This document shows positions 1-8,014 of a DNA stretch of 64,000 bases, one piece after another; position 1 is the first letter of the stretch, and each line of letters starts with the position of its first letter. The position numbers and the translations under genes were made by a program. This DNA is from Sphingobium sp. Z007. GTDB lineage: Bacteria > Pseudomonadota > Alphaproteobacteria > Sphingomonadales > Sphingomonadaceae. The notes beneath the pieces were generated by a model that worked only from the letters and a program-made list of their open reading frames with translations, was not told the DNA's origin and searched no databases. The stretch covers positions 2,232,001 to 2,296,000 of the forward strand of contig NZ_FBXK01000005.1 of the NCBI RefSeq assembly GCF_900013425.1, read 5' to 3'.

Positions 1-380
1 TGGGTTGGCCGATATTCGGCGTCGAAGGCGGCGTCCGACCGCGGCCCGTCATCCTCCAGCGTCAGCGGCGCGCAGCCGATGATCGGCGCGCCGGTCATCT
101 CGCTTAGCGGCCGCGCAGCGGGGCTATGGTCGCGATGGGTGTGGGTACACATAATGGCCATCACCGGCCGCCCCGCGATCGCCGCGGTCAGCGCCGCCAG
201 GTGATCGGGGTCCGCCGGCCCCGGATCGATCACCGCGACCGCCTCGATCCCCACGACATAGGTCTGCGTGCCGGTATAGGTGAAGGGCGAAGGATTGGGC
301 GCCAGCACCCGCGCCACCAATGGAGAGAGCGACATCAGGACGCCGGTCGGCAGGTCGGCCGGATCGAAGGGTGTTGCCAT
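1..380 (-). CDS. MBL-fold metallo-hydrolase (3' part off the window)
   Basis: This is the N-terminal 126 residues of a metallo-beta-lactamase-fold hydrolase; the gene runs off the left edge. The zinc-binding signature THTHRDHSP (HxHxDH) is read near residue 80, after a strand ending in AVIDPGPADPDH that fits the fold. Members include glyoxalase II-like and RNase Z-like hydrolases; this layout resembles the single-domain glyoxalase II-like group, but the substrate cannot be told from a fragment. The start is the ATG at 378-380. No partner gene lies upstream, where the next 476 bp hold only repeats. Confidence 0.8.
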   Translation of the reverse strand, partial: MATPFDPADLPTGVLMSLSPLVARVLAPNPSPFTYTGTQTYVVGIEAVAVIDPGPADPDHLAALTAAIAGRPVMAIMCTHTHRDHSPAARPLSEMTGAPIIGCAPLTLEDDGPRSDAAFDAEYRPT

Positions 381-856
381 GCATCCCATGTGCCTATTTA
401 TGCGCGGATTTCAAGGGCGGCGGGGCGCGGTGGGTGAGACGGGGGCTGGGTCGGAAAGCGAGCAAAGGCGAAGTTTTGGTCAGACGAGTTATATGACCGG
501 CACGCAAACCCCACATCGTCACCCCAGCGAAGGCTGGGGTCTCAGGCGATGGCGCGAGACGGTTGAGTAAGTGCCAAGTTCAACCGCTACGTGCCGCCCC
601 ACGAGACCCCAGCCTTCGCTGGGGTGACGGCATTTTTACGTCGGCTTTTGCGTGAAGCCTCGCGCGGACCCCCAAATCCGCCCCCCCCCCTCCTCGCCAT
701 CAACCTGTCCTACATCGCGCGCATCTGATAAGCCCTCCCGATGTTCATCGCCTGCGCCATCCCTGCCCCATCTCCCTCGCAACAATATGTCCAACCCCTG
801 TCCAAAAATTTCAAAACCAGCGGGAAATGCGCGAAGTTAAGCGCGGCCAGTCCAAC
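381..856. other. Gene-free gap of 476 bp
   Basis: I see no gene here. The gap holds one copy of the long family-A palindromic repeat (about 518-665) and otherwise unremarkable sequence between the divergently transcribed MBL hydrolase and xerC. Promoters for both presumably lie here, but I see no convincing -35/-10 pair. Confidence 0.6.
518..665. repeat. Family-A REP doublet, long form (copy 1)
   Basis: Two opposed 26-bp arms (518-543 and 603-628) each contain an ACCCCAGC-gaag-GCTGGGGT hairpin. The similarity to the copy at 39801-39948 (reverse strand) continues between and beyond the arms: both share GGTTGAGTAAGTGCC between the arms and ATTTTTACGTCG after the second arm. The unit is therefore about 150 bp rather than a bare hairpin. 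Confidence 0.8.
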
Positions 857-1747
857 ATGACCCCCGCCCTCCCCGAACGCTGGCGCCAGCATCTCGCCCT
901 CGACCGGCGGCGCTCGGTCCACACCGTGCGCGCCTATGTCGCCACGGCCGAGCGGCTGATCGCCTTCCTCGAAGAGCATCGCGGTGAAGCGGTCAGCCCG
1001 GCCATGCTTGCGAACATCGACCAAGCCGACTTGCGCGCCTTCCTCACCGCGCGGCGCATGGACGGGATCGGCAACCTCTCCGCCGCCCGCGAACTATCCG
1101 CCGTGCGCGGCTTCCTCAAATTTATCGGCGGCGACGACGCCCGCGTCCCGCAACTCAAGGGGCCACGGGTCAAGCGCGGCCTCCCCCGCCCCATCTCCCC
1201 CGACGAAGCTGTCGCCCTGGCGCAGGACATCGCCGAAACCGCGCGTGAAGGCTGGATTGGCGCGCGCGACTGGGCGGTGCTGCTGCTGCTCTACGGCGCG
1301 GGCCTGCGCATCGGTGAGGCGATGGGGCTGGCCGGCGACATATTGCCGCTGGGCGACACGCTGCGCGTCACCGGCAAGCGGGGCAAGACCCGCATCGTTC
1401 CGCTGCTGCCGCAGGTGCGCGCCGCGATCGACGCCTATGTCGCAGCCTGTCCCTATCCGCCCGCCCGCGACCAGCCGCTGTTCCGCGGCGCACGCGGCGG
1501 ACCGCTGTCCCCCGCGCTCATCCGCCGGGCGGTGCAGGGGGCGCGCGGACGACTGGGCCTCTCCGATCGCACCACGCCCCACGCACTGCGCCACAGTTTC
1601 GCGACCCATTTGCTGGGCCGGGGCGCGGACCTGCGATCCTTGCAGGAGCTGCTCGGTCATGCCAGCCTGTCCTCGACCCAGGTCTATACCCAGGTCGATG
1701 CCGCGCACCTGCTCGATATCTATCGCAACGCCCATCCCAGGGCGTGA
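857..1747 (+). CDS. xerC: Tyrosine recombinase XerC
   Basis: This is a site-specific tyrosine recombinase that with XerD resolves chromosome dimers at dif. The protein is 296 residues, the usual XerC/D length. It has an N-terminal SAM-like core-binding domain (about 1-95) and a catalytic domain (about 110-296). The full catalytic set is visible: R151 in GAGLRIGEA, K174 in TGKRGKTR, H242 and R245 in HALRHSFATH, H268 in LLGHASL and nucleophile Y277 in VYTQVD. I took the ATG at 857 because it matches the family start; an in-frame ATG at 827 would add ten residues. XerC rather than XerD is inferred from similarity of the N-terminal region. It converges with the DedA gene, with the stop codons nearly touching. 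Confidence 0.9.
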   Translation: MTPALPERWRQHLALDRRRSVHTVRAYVATAERLIAFLEEHRGEAVSPAMLANIDQADLRAFLTARRMDGIGNLSAARELSAVRGFLKFIGGDDARVPQLKGPRVKRGLPRPISPDEAVALAQDIAETAREGWIGARDWAVLLLLYGAGLRIGEAMGLAGDILPLGDTLRVTGKRGKTRIVPLLPQVRAAIDAYVAACPYPPARDQPLFRGARGGPLSPALIRRAVQGARGRLGLSDRTTPHALRHSFATHLLGRGADLRSLQELLGHASLSSTQVYTQVDAAHLLDIYRNAHPRA

Positions 1748-1748
1748 A

Positions 1749-2348
1749 TCAACCCTTGGGCCGCCAGGTCGCGAGCCGCCAGAGATAGAGGATCACCGCC
1801 CCCACCACACAGGCGGTCGCCACCGGGCCGACATAGGTATCGATGTCATTGAAATTCTGCCCCAGCACGTAACCCGCATAGGCCAGGATCACGTTCCAGA
1901 TCAGCGCCCCGCCGGCCGTCCACAGCAGGAAGCGCACATGCCCCATGCGAAACAGCCCGGCGGGCAGCGAGATCATCGTGCGGAACGCGGGCATGAAGCG
2001 GAAGACGAAGACGACGATCTGGCCATATTTGCCGAACAGCCGGTCCAGCGCCTCGACATCCCGCCATTCCAGCGTCGCCCAGCGGCCATAGCGATCGACC
2101 AGCGGCTTCAACCGCTGGAACCCCAGCACATGGCCGACCAGATACCAGAAATAATTACCGACCGTGGTGCCGATCGTGCCGGCCAGCAGCAGCCAGCCCA
2201 TGTCCATCCGCCCCTGCCCGACACGGATGCCGCCAATGCCCATGATGAGTTCGGACGGGATCGGCGGAAAGACATTTTCCAGGATCATCAGGAAAAAGAT
2301 GCCCCAATAGCCGCCCGCATCGATTAGGCGCAGAACCCAGTCGGTCAT
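1749..2348 (-). CDS. DedA family membrane protein (VTT domain)
   Basis: This is a 199-residue integral membrane protein of the DedA/VTT family, which is linked to membrane lipid scrambling, undecaprenyl-phosphate recycling and envelope stress tolerance. The family signature region is clear: ENVFPPIPSELIM near residue 25, then a glycine-rich TIGTTVGNYFWYLVG membrane segment, and FRFMPAFRTMISLPAG, a typical DedA motif with its conserved arginines. About five hydrophobic segments are present. The start is the ATG at 2346-2348, preceded by a weak purine run; an upstream ATG would add 15 atypical residues. A family-B REP lies just upstream. Confidence 0.88.
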   Translation of the reverse strand: MTDWVLRLIDAGGYWGIFFLMILENVFPPIPSELIMGIGGIRVGQGRMDMGWLLLAGTIGTTVGNYFWYLVGHVLGFQRLKPLVDRYGRWATLEWRDVEALDRLFGKYGQIVVFVFRFMPAFRTMISLPAGLFRMGHVRFLLWTAGGALIWNVILAYAGYVLGQNFNDIDTYVGPVATACVVGAVILYLWRLATWRPKG

Positions 2349-2410
2349 GAAATATCGCTCACTTGGTTCTTGAAGGACAGGAAGATGGATCAACGCACCA
2401 CCCTCTCTTC

Positions 2411-2486
2411 CGTTCGCCCTGAGCCTGTCGAAGGGTCTTACTTTTCTTCAACAGTGCAGGGCTTCGACAGGCTCAGCCCGAACGGA
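2411..2486. repeat. Family-B REP palindrome (copy 1)
   Basis: The outer arms CGTTCGCCCTGAGCCTG and CAGGCTCAGCCCGAACG form a long inverted repeat around a variable centre, between the dedA-like and gshB genes. The same arms occur at 15371-15448 inside fdsB. Confidence 0.85.
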
Positions 2487-2501
2487 TGTGTGATAGTGCC
2501 T

Positions 2502-3476
2502 TCAACCAGCCGCCCGCGCCGCCAGCCGGGCGTCGATCGCGTCCCAGATCATGCCGCCGGTATCGATCCCGTCAAACGCATCGATCGACACGATGCCCGT
2601 CGGCGACGTCACATTGATCTCGGTCAGCCACTCGCCGCCGATCACGTCGATTCCGACGAACAGCAAACCCCGCGCCTTGAGCTCCGGCCCCATCGCCGCG
2701 CAGATTTCGCGCTCCCTGTCGGTCAGCTGCGTCTTTGCCGCTGAGCCGCCGACCGCCAGGTTCGACCGGATTTCGCCCTTGCCGGGAATCCGGTTCACCG
2801 CCCCCGCCACTTCGCCGTCGATCAACACGATGCGCTTGTCCCCTTGCGCCACGCCGGGGATGAACGCCTGCGCCATGAACGGCTCGACCCAGGACGCCTT
2901 GAACAATTCCACCAGCGAAGACAGGTTCGCGCCATTGCTGCCGACATGGAACACCGCCACGCCGCCATTGCCGTAGAGCGGCTTCACCACGATCTCGCCA
3001 TGCTCGGCCAGAAAGCTCTTAACCTCGGCCAGATCGCGTGCGATCATCGTCGGCGGCATGAAGCGCGCATAGTCCAGCACGAACAGTTTTTCGGGCGCGT
3101 TGCGGACGCTGCCGGGGTCATTCACCACCAGCGTCTCTTCCTGCACGCGCTCCAGCAAATGTGTGGCGGTGATGTAACTCAGGTCGAACGGCGGGTCCTG
3201 CCGCATCCACACCACATCGACGTCGCGGCCCAGGTCCAGCACCTCTGCCGGGCCAAAGGCGAAGTGATCGCCTTCAACCTTCTGCACATTGACCGGCCGC
3301 GCCTTTGCCAGCACCCGGCCGTCACGGAAGGTCAGATCGGGCGCCAGATAATGATAGAGCCTGTGCCCCCGCGCCTGCGCCGCCAGCATGATGTGGAAGG
3401 TCGAATCGCCAGCAATCTTGATGCCCTCCATCGGGTCCATCTGCATCGCGACGGTCAGGGGGTTGAGTTCGGTCAT
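2502..3476 (-). CDS. gshB: Glutathione synthetase
   Basis: This enzyme performs the ATP-dependent ligation of gamma-glutamylcysteine with glycine, the second step of glutathione synthesis in the cytoplasm. The protein is about 324 residues with the GshB layout: an N-terminal domain opening with VAMQMDPMEGI, then an ATP-grasp domain with EIVVKPLYGNGGVAVF (lysine and glycine-rich loop) and a C-terminal metal/ATP site with LTEINVTSPTGI. AAGGGA sits nine bases before the ATG at 3476 but abuts the in-frame ATG at 3485, so 3476 is preferred. It follows yraN and rsmI on the same strand with a family-C REP between, so it may be a separate transcript. Confidence 0.95.
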   Translation of the reverse strand: MTELNPLTVAMQMDPMEGIKIAGDSTFHIMLAAQARGHRLYHYLAPDLTFRDGRVLAKARPVNVQKVEGDHFAFGPAEVLDLGRDVDVVWMRQDPPFDLSYITATHLLERVQEETLVVNDPGSVRNAPEKLFVLDYARFMPPTMIARDLAEVKSFLAEHGEIVVKPLYGNGGVAVFHVGSNGANLSSLVELFKASWVEPFMAQAFIPGVAQGDKRIVLIDGEVAGAVNRIPGKGEIRSNLAVGGSAAKTQLTDREREICAAMGPELKARGLLFVGIDVIGGEWLTEINVTSPTGIVSIDAFDGIDTGGMIWDAIDARLAARAAG

Positions 3477-3495
3477 GCGCGTCATTCCCTTAAAC

Positions 3496-3597
3496 CGTTC
3501 GGTTCGAGCAGCTTCGAGCTTGTCGAGAAGCGTCCGTCGAGAACCCTGTCTCGACTGCGGTTCTCGGCTTCGCTCGAACCTCCGCTCGAAACGAACG
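3496..3597. repeat. Family-C REP palindrome (copy 1, expanded)
   Basis: CGTTCGGTTCGAG at one end and CTCGAAACGAACG at the other form an inverted repeat with extra internal TCGAGAA repeats. It lies in the gap between gshB and the yraN-like gene. Confidence 0.8.
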
Positions 3598-3620
3598 GGA
3601 TTGATAGATGGGGCAGGCCT

Positions 3621-3974
3621 TCACCCCCCATGCCAGACATTGGCCAGATGGCGCGGCGCGCGGCCGGGCGCAAGGAGGATGACGTCGATTCGCATGTCGT
3701 CCCCCGGTTTCGCCAGATCATGCCACAGGATTTCCGCCGCCTTCGCGACCCGCGCCAGCCGCCGCTCGTCGATCGCCAGGTCCAGTTCGGCAGCGCTCGC
3801 CCGCGCCTTGACCTCCACGAAGGCGATCATCGCCCCCCGCCGCGCGACCAGATCGACCTCGCCTGCGGGCGTCCGCATCCGGCGGCCGACAATCTGCCAG
3901 CCTTTCAGGCGCAGCCACCAGGCGGCGATGCGTTCGGCCTGCCGCCCGCGCTTCTCCGCCGCCTCTCTCTTCAC
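3621..3974 (-). CDS. YraN/UPF0102 family protein
   Basis: This is a 117-residue member of the UPF0102 (YraN) family, a PD-(D/E)xK nuclease-like fold of poorly known role. The core can be seen: GRQAERIAAWWL helix near the N-terminus, RTPAGEVDLVARR (acidic residues of the active-site strand) and FVEVKARAS (E-x-K). The ATG overlaps the stop of rsmI by four bases, so the two are co-translated; rsmI-yraN adjacency, with lpoA on the other side, is also found in enterobacteria. No substrate can be assigned. Confidence 0.88.
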   Translation of the reverse strand: MKREAAEKRGRQAERIAAWWLRLKGWQIVGRRMRTPAGEVDLVARRGAMIAFVEVKARASAAELDLAIDERRLARVAKAAEILWHDLAKPGDDMRIDVILLAPGRAPRHLANVWHGG

Positions 3975-4813
3975 CCCTTCAATTCCGTAGCCCGATCATA
4001 CAACGTCCGCCGGTCCAGCCCCAGCTTCTTGGCGACCTCCCCCGCCGCCTTGGACACCGACAGCCTGGTCAGCGCCTCCAGCAACGCCGCGTCGGCATCC
4101 TCGGCGCTCGCGGGCGGCGCGTCGCCGGGCGGGCCGACGGTGACGACGATCTCGCCTTTGGGCGGCGCATCGGCGTAGCGGGCGGACAGTTCGGACAGCG
4201 TGCCACACGCCGTTTCCTCGAACGTCTTGCTGATCTCGCGACTCACCGCCGCATCGCGATCCCCCAGATGCGCGGCCATGGCGGACAGGCTTTCCGACAA
4301 TCGCGGGCCACTTTCGTAGAATACCAAGGTAGCGCGCAACCCCGCCACCTCGTCCAGCGCGTCCCCGCGCGCCTTCGCCTTGCTCGGCAGGAACCCCATG
4401 AACAGGAACCGATCGGTCGGCAGCCCCGACAAAGTCAACGCCGCGATCGCCGCGCTTGGCCCCGGCAATGTCGTAATCCGGCGCCCCGCCGCCCGCGCAT
4501 CACGCACCAGCTTATAGCCCGGATCGGAAATCAGCGGCGTCCCCGCGTCCGACAGCAACGCCACCGATTCGCCCGCCATTCGATCCACCAGCCGCTGCCG
4601 CACATTTTCGGGGCTATGGTCATGATAGGGCACCATCGGCCGGTCGGACCCGGCATGGCGCAGCAATCGCGCGCTTACCCGTGTATCTTCCACGGCGACC
4701 ACATCGGCCAGCCGCAGGACTTCCGCCCCGCGCGGCGTGAGGTCACCAAGGTTGCCGATCGGCCCCGCCACGATATAAAGCCCAGGCTCAAGCCCAGAAG
4801 TTCGAGTTTCCAT
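3971..4813 (-). CDS. rsmI: 16S rRNA (cytidine(1402)-2'-O)-methyltransferase RsmI
   Basis: RsmI is an S-adenosylmethionine-dependent methylase that modifies the ribose of C1402 in the decoding centre of 16S rRNA. The 280-residue protein has the tetrapyrrole-methylase-like fold with GLYIVAGPIGNLGDLTPR at the start, ADVVAVEDTR, LLSDAGTPLISDPGY and LPGPSAAIAALTLSGLP, all diagnostic for RsmI. A C-terminal segment (KAAGEVAKKLGLDRRTLY) resembles the small helical tail domain of the family. The ATG at 4811-4813 leaves 11 bp to the divergent lipoprotein gene, so each promoter must lie within the neighbouring coding sequence or further off. Confidence 0.94.
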   Translation of the reverse strand: METRTSGLEPGLYIVAGPIGNLGDLTPRGAEVLRLADVVAVEDTRVSARLLRHAGSDRPMVPYHDHSPENVRQRLVDRMAGESVALLSDAGTPLISDPGYKLVRDARAAGRRITTLPGPSAAIAALTLSGLPTDRFLFMGFLPSKAKARGDALDEVAGLRATLVFYESGPRLSESLSAMAAHLGDRDAAVSREISKTFEETACGTLSELSARYADAPPKGEIVVTVGPPGDAPPASAEDADAALLEALTRLSVSKAAGEVAKKLGLDRRTLYDRATELKG

Positions 4814-4824
4814 AAGGACGCCAG

Positions 4825-6042
4825 ATGACAGAGACGGATGCCCCCCGGCAAGCACCAAGGCGAACAAACATGTTCGCGGCGGCAAAGCGCGGCGCGCGTT
4901 GCGCCTTCATGGGGGCGGCGCTGTTCCTGGCCGCCTGTCAATCGATCGTGCCGAAGGGGCCGGGGCCAGTCGCGCCCACCGGCCCGACCCGGCCGACCGG
5001 CCCCGAAGTGGTGCAGGGCCTGCCGACCGACGCCACCCGCCACCGCGTCGCGCTGCTGGTGCCGATGAGCGGCCCCAATGCGGGCGTGGGCCAATCGATC
5101 GCCAACGCCACCACGCTGGCGCTGATGGATACGAAGACCGACCGGGTGCGCATCACCACCTACGACACCGCGCTCGGCGCGGCAGCGGCGGTGAACCGGG
5201 CGCTGGCCGATGGCAACCGCCTGGTCCTTGGCCCGTTGCTGGCGGAGGACGCCCGCGTCATCGGCCCGATCGCCGCACGCGCCAACGTGCCGGTCATCAG
5301 CTTCTCCAACGACGCCAGCATCGCAGGCAGCGGCGTCTATGTGCTGGGCTATAACACCGCCCAGTCGATCGACCGCGTCGTCGGCTTCGCTAGGGGCAAG
5401 GGTCTATCCCGCTTCGGCGCGCTGGTGCCGCGCGGCACTTATGGCGAACGGGCAGGCAATGCGCTGCTGCGCGCGGTCGAGCAGGCCGGCGGCACGGTGG
5501 TTTCCATGCAGACGTTCGACCGGACCCCTGCCTCCATCACCGCAGCGGTCAAGAAATTGCAGGCGTCGTCCAGCTATGACGCGCTGCTGATCGCCGACAG
5601 CGGCCGCGTCGCACTCCAGGTCGCGCCGATCGTGCGCAAAAATGGCGGCGCGACCGCGCGGCTGCTGGGCACGGAATTGTGGAATACGGAAGGCACGCTG
5701 GCCGCCAGCCCCGTCCTGCGCGGCGCCTGGTTCGCCAGCGTGTCCGACGCGCTCTACCGCCAGCTCGCGACCAAATATCGCGCCCGCTACGGCAGCGCGC
5801 CCTTCCGCCTGTCCTCGCTTGGCTATGATTCGGTGCTGCTGACGGTACGGATCGCGCAAGACTGGAAGCCGGGTTCTCCCTTCCCCGCCGCGCGCCTGCG
5901 CGACGCGGGCGGCTTTTCCGGCATCGACGGCGCGTTCCGCTTCAACCGCGCCGGCGTCGCCGAACGCGCGCTGGTAGTCAGCGAAGTCGGCGCCGGCGCC
6001 GTAACCGTCGCCGATCCCGCCCCCAGGGGCTTTGGGGAGTAA
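4825..6042 (+). CDS. Penicillin-binding protein activator (LpoA-like lipoprotein)
   Basis: This is a predicted outer-membrane lipoprotein with a periplasmic-binding-protein fold, like the C-terminal half of LpoA, which activates the peptidoglycan synthase PBP1A. A signal region ends in the lipobox FLAAC, followed by a proline/glycine-rich linker (PKGPGPVAPTGPTRPTGP). The type-I binding-protein domain includes VALLVPMSGPNAGVGQSIAN, VLGPLLAEDARVI and VPVISFSNDASIAG. An AAGGA six bases before the ATG at 4825 supports that start, though ATGs at 4870 or 4909 would give a shorter pre-region. It lacks the N-terminal TPR domain of enteric LpoA. Its place beside rsmI-yraN matches the enteric gene order. 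Confidence 0.85.
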   Translation: MTETDAPRQAPRRTNMFAAAKRGARCAFMGAALFLAACQSIVPKGPGPVAPTGPTRPTGPEVVQGLPTDATRHRVALLVPMSGPNAGVGQSIANATTLALMDTKTDRVRITTYDTALGAAAAVNRALADGNRLVLGPLLAEDARVIGPIAARANVPVISFSNDASIAGSGVYVLGYNTAQSIDRVVGFARGKGLSRFGALVPRGTYGERAGNALLRAVEQAGGTVVSMQTFDRTPASITAAVKKLQASSSYDALLIADSGRVALQVAPIVRKNGGATARLLGTELWNTEGTLAASPVLRGAWFASVSDALYRQLATKYRARYGSAPFRLSSLGYDSVLLTVRIAQDWKPGSPFPAARLRDAGGFSGIDGAFRFNRAGVAERALVVSEVGAGAVTVADPAPRGFGE

Positions 6043-6051
6043 TCTGGACAC

Positions 6052-6123
6052 CGTTCGCTTCGAGCATAGTCGAGAAGCCGGCAGCGCTGCGCGCACGTTT
6101 CTCGACTTCGCTCGAAACGAACG
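6052..6123. repeat. Family-C REP palindrome (copy 2)
   Basis: CGTTCGCTTCGAGC and its inverse (GCTCGAAACGAACG) flank a short centre. It lies between the convergent lipoprotein and ABC ATPase genes and may also act as a transcription end. Confidence 0.85.
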
Positions 6124-6129
6124 GCTATC

Positions 6130-6909
6130 TTATCCGTTAACCCGCCCCATGGTCACAATCAGCGGCACGTCCCCGTCCCGCTCGATCCGCGCGGTGACGC
6201 CATAAACCCGCGCCAGCGCCTCCGCCGTCAGCACGTTCACCGGCGCGCCGTCAGCGACCAGCGCGCCGTCATCCATCAACAACAATCGGTCACAATAGCG
6301 CGCCGCCATGCCAAGGTCGTGCAACACCGTGACGACCAGCGCCCCGCCCCGCGCCTCACCGCGCAGCAGGTCCATGACATCGATCTGATGCCCCGGATCA
6401 AGCGCGGCGAGCGGTTCGTCCGCGATCAGCCCGCGCGCGCCCACCGCCAGCGCTCGCGCCAGCAGCACCCGCGCCCGCTCACCCCCTGACAATTCGGTCG
6501 CGACCCGGCCTTTCAGATGTAGCACATCGGCCCGCACCATCGCCGCCTCGACAGCCGCCTCGTCATCGCGCGTCAGTCTCGACAAGGGCCCCAGATGCGG
6601 CAACCGCCCCAGCGCCACCAGCCGCTCGACCGCCAATGGCCAATGCAACGTCTGCCCCTGCGGCAGATAGGCAACGGCGCGCGCCATCGCCCGCCGATCC
6701 ATCATCGCCACATCCTGTCCGTCGATCGTCACCTGCCCCGCCGCCGGCTTCACCAGCCCCAGCAGCGTTCGGATAAGCGTGGATTTACCCGCTCCGTTAG
6801 GACCGATCACGCCCACCAAAGCCCCCGGCTCCAATGTCACCTCTACATCCCGCACCGCCGCATGACGGCCAAGCCGCACCGACAGCCCCTGTGCCGCAAT
6901 CGTCACCAT
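6130..6909 (-). CDS. ABC transporter ATP-binding protein, cobalamin/iron-siderophore type (BtuD-like)
   Basis: This is the ATPase subunit of a type-II (FecCD/BtuCD) importer. In its 259 residues are Walker A GPNGAGKSTL near residue 36, the signature LSGGERARVLLARAL, Walker B LIADEPLAALDPG and the switch histidine in TVLHDLGMA. Its start overlaps the end of the permease gene by seven bases, so they form a coupled pair. The substrate is inferred as vitamin B12 because a binding-protein gene and a riboswitch-controlled btuB follow within 5 kb; the subunit sequence alone would also fit haem or ferric siderophores. Confidence 0.88.
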   Translation of the reverse strand: MVTIAAQGLSVRLGRHAAVRDVEVTLEPGALVGVIGPNGAGKSTLIRTLLGLVKPAAGQVTIDGQDVAMMDRRAMARAVAYLPQGQTLHWPLAVERLVALGRLPHLGPLSRLTRDDEAAVEAAMVRADVLHLKGRVATELSGGERARVLLARALAVGARGLIADEPLAALDPGHQIDVMDLLRGEARGGALVVTVLHDLGMAARYCDRLLLMDDGALVADGAPVNVLTAEALARVYGVTARIERDGDVPLIVTMGRVNG

Positions 6910-7898
6910 AGCCGCCGCGCCCGCATCAGGTGGAGCAAGAAAACCGGTACGCCCAGCAACGCCGTCACCACGCCCAGCTTCAATTCACTGGTGGTGGGCA
7001 CCAGCCGCACGCCGATATCCGCCAGCGTCAATAATGCCGCCCCGCCCAGCAGCGACGGCAGCAATACGGCGGAAGGCGACCGGTCGGTCAGCGGCCGCAC
7101 CAGATGCGGCACAATCAGCCCGACGAAGCCGATCGCCCCCGACACCGCCACCGCGCCGCCCAGGCCAATCGCCACGCCCAACATCATGCGCAGCCGCGCG
7201 GCGGACAGGTTGACGCCCAGCGCCTGCGCGCCGTCCTCCCCCAAGGTCAGCGCGTCCAGCGTCCGCCCATCGGCAATCAGCAACGCCGCGCCGACAAGAA
7301 CGCAGGGCAGCGCGATCCACACATGGGCGTAGCTGCGATTTTCCAGGCTCCCCATCAGCCAGCTCATAATTTCCATCGCGGCGAAGGGATTGGGCGACAG
7401 GTTGAGCGCCAGGCTGATCCCCGCCCCCGCCAGCGTCGCCACCGCGATCCCCGCCAGGATCAACGTCAACGGACTTTCCGCCGATCCCGACAGCATGAAC
7501 AGCGTGCCGATGGCGACCAACGCTGACGTGATCGCCAGCAGGGGCAGCACCAGCACATGCACCTGCGCGAGTCCGAAATAGAGCGCACACACCGCCCCCA
7601 GCGCGGCCGCATTGGACGCCCCCAGCACGGACGGTTCGGCCAACGGATTGCGCAAATAACCTTGCAACGCCGCCCCGCTTACCCCCAGCATCCCGCCGAC
7701 GATCAACCCCAGCAACATCCGCGGCACGCGCAGGTCGATGATGATGGCGCGGGCAATGGCATCGCCGCCGCCCGTCAGCACCGCCCAGACCCGCGCCGGA
7801 CTGATCGCCACCGCGCCCAGCAGCACGGAGCCGAACGCCGCCGTCACGACCAGCAGCAGCAGGCCGGGGATCAGCAAGGGATGCCGACGCGCGGTCAT
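6903..7898 (-). CDS. FecCD-family ABC permease (BtuC-like)
   Basis: This is the membrane subunit of the importer, about 331 residues and roughly ten hydrophobic segments. Typical FecCD/BtuC features include LRVPRMLLGLIVGGMLGVSGAALQG near the N-terminus, NPLAEPSVLG, and IGFVGLIVPHLVRP, the region contacting the ATPase. The start is uncertain: ATG at 7898 gives the usual length, while ATGs at 7907 and 7925 are in frame, and the last sits against the edge of a REP. The promoter must lie in or beyond that REP, in the 89-116 bp shared with the divergent binding-protein gene. Confidence 0.88.
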   Translation of the reverse strand: MTARRHPLLIPGLLLLVVTAAFGSVLLGAVAISPARVWAVLTGGGDAIARAIIIDLRVPRMLLGLIVGGMLGVSGAALQGYLRNPLAEPSVLGASNAAALGAVCALYFGLAQVHVLVLPLLAITSALVAIGTLFMLSGSAESPLTLILAGIAVATLAGAGISLALNLSPNPFAAMEIMSWLMGSLENRSYAHVWIALPCVLVGAALLIADGRTLDALTLGEDGAQALGVNLSAARLRMMLGVAIGLGGAVAVSGAIGFVGLIVPHLVRPLTDRSPSAVLLPSLLGGAALLTLADIGVRLVPTTSELKLGVVTALLGVPVFLLHLMRARRLW

Positions 7899-7925
7899 AG
7901 GCACCATCGCCTGTCTAAAAGACAT

Positions 7926-7993
7926 CGTGTTCCCGCGAACGCGGGAACCCAGTTGAAACGGCGGGACTGGGTTCCTGCCTTCGCAGGAACACG
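7926..7993. repeat. Family-D REP palindrome
   Basis: The element is bounded by CGTGTTCC and GGAACACG and holds two hairpins, GTTCCCGCGAACGCGGGAAC and GTTCCTGCCTTCGCAGGAAC. It occupies the gap between the divergent permease and binding-protein genes. A related half (GCTCCTGCGAAGGCAGGAGC) occurs at about 53380-53399. Confidence 0.85.
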
Positions 7994-8014
7994 TCCTGCT
8001 GTTAGGCAATCCCG

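Noticed and set aside
984..2327. A 447-codon plus-strand open frame overlapping xerC and the DedA gene
   Set aside because: Arg/Pro/Ser-rich composition, runs through two real genes in other frames.
7926..8009. N-terminal extension of the BtuC-like permease through the family-D REP
   Set aside because: The extra residues are translated palindrome, with no membrane or family similarity; starts at 7898-7925 give the usual length.
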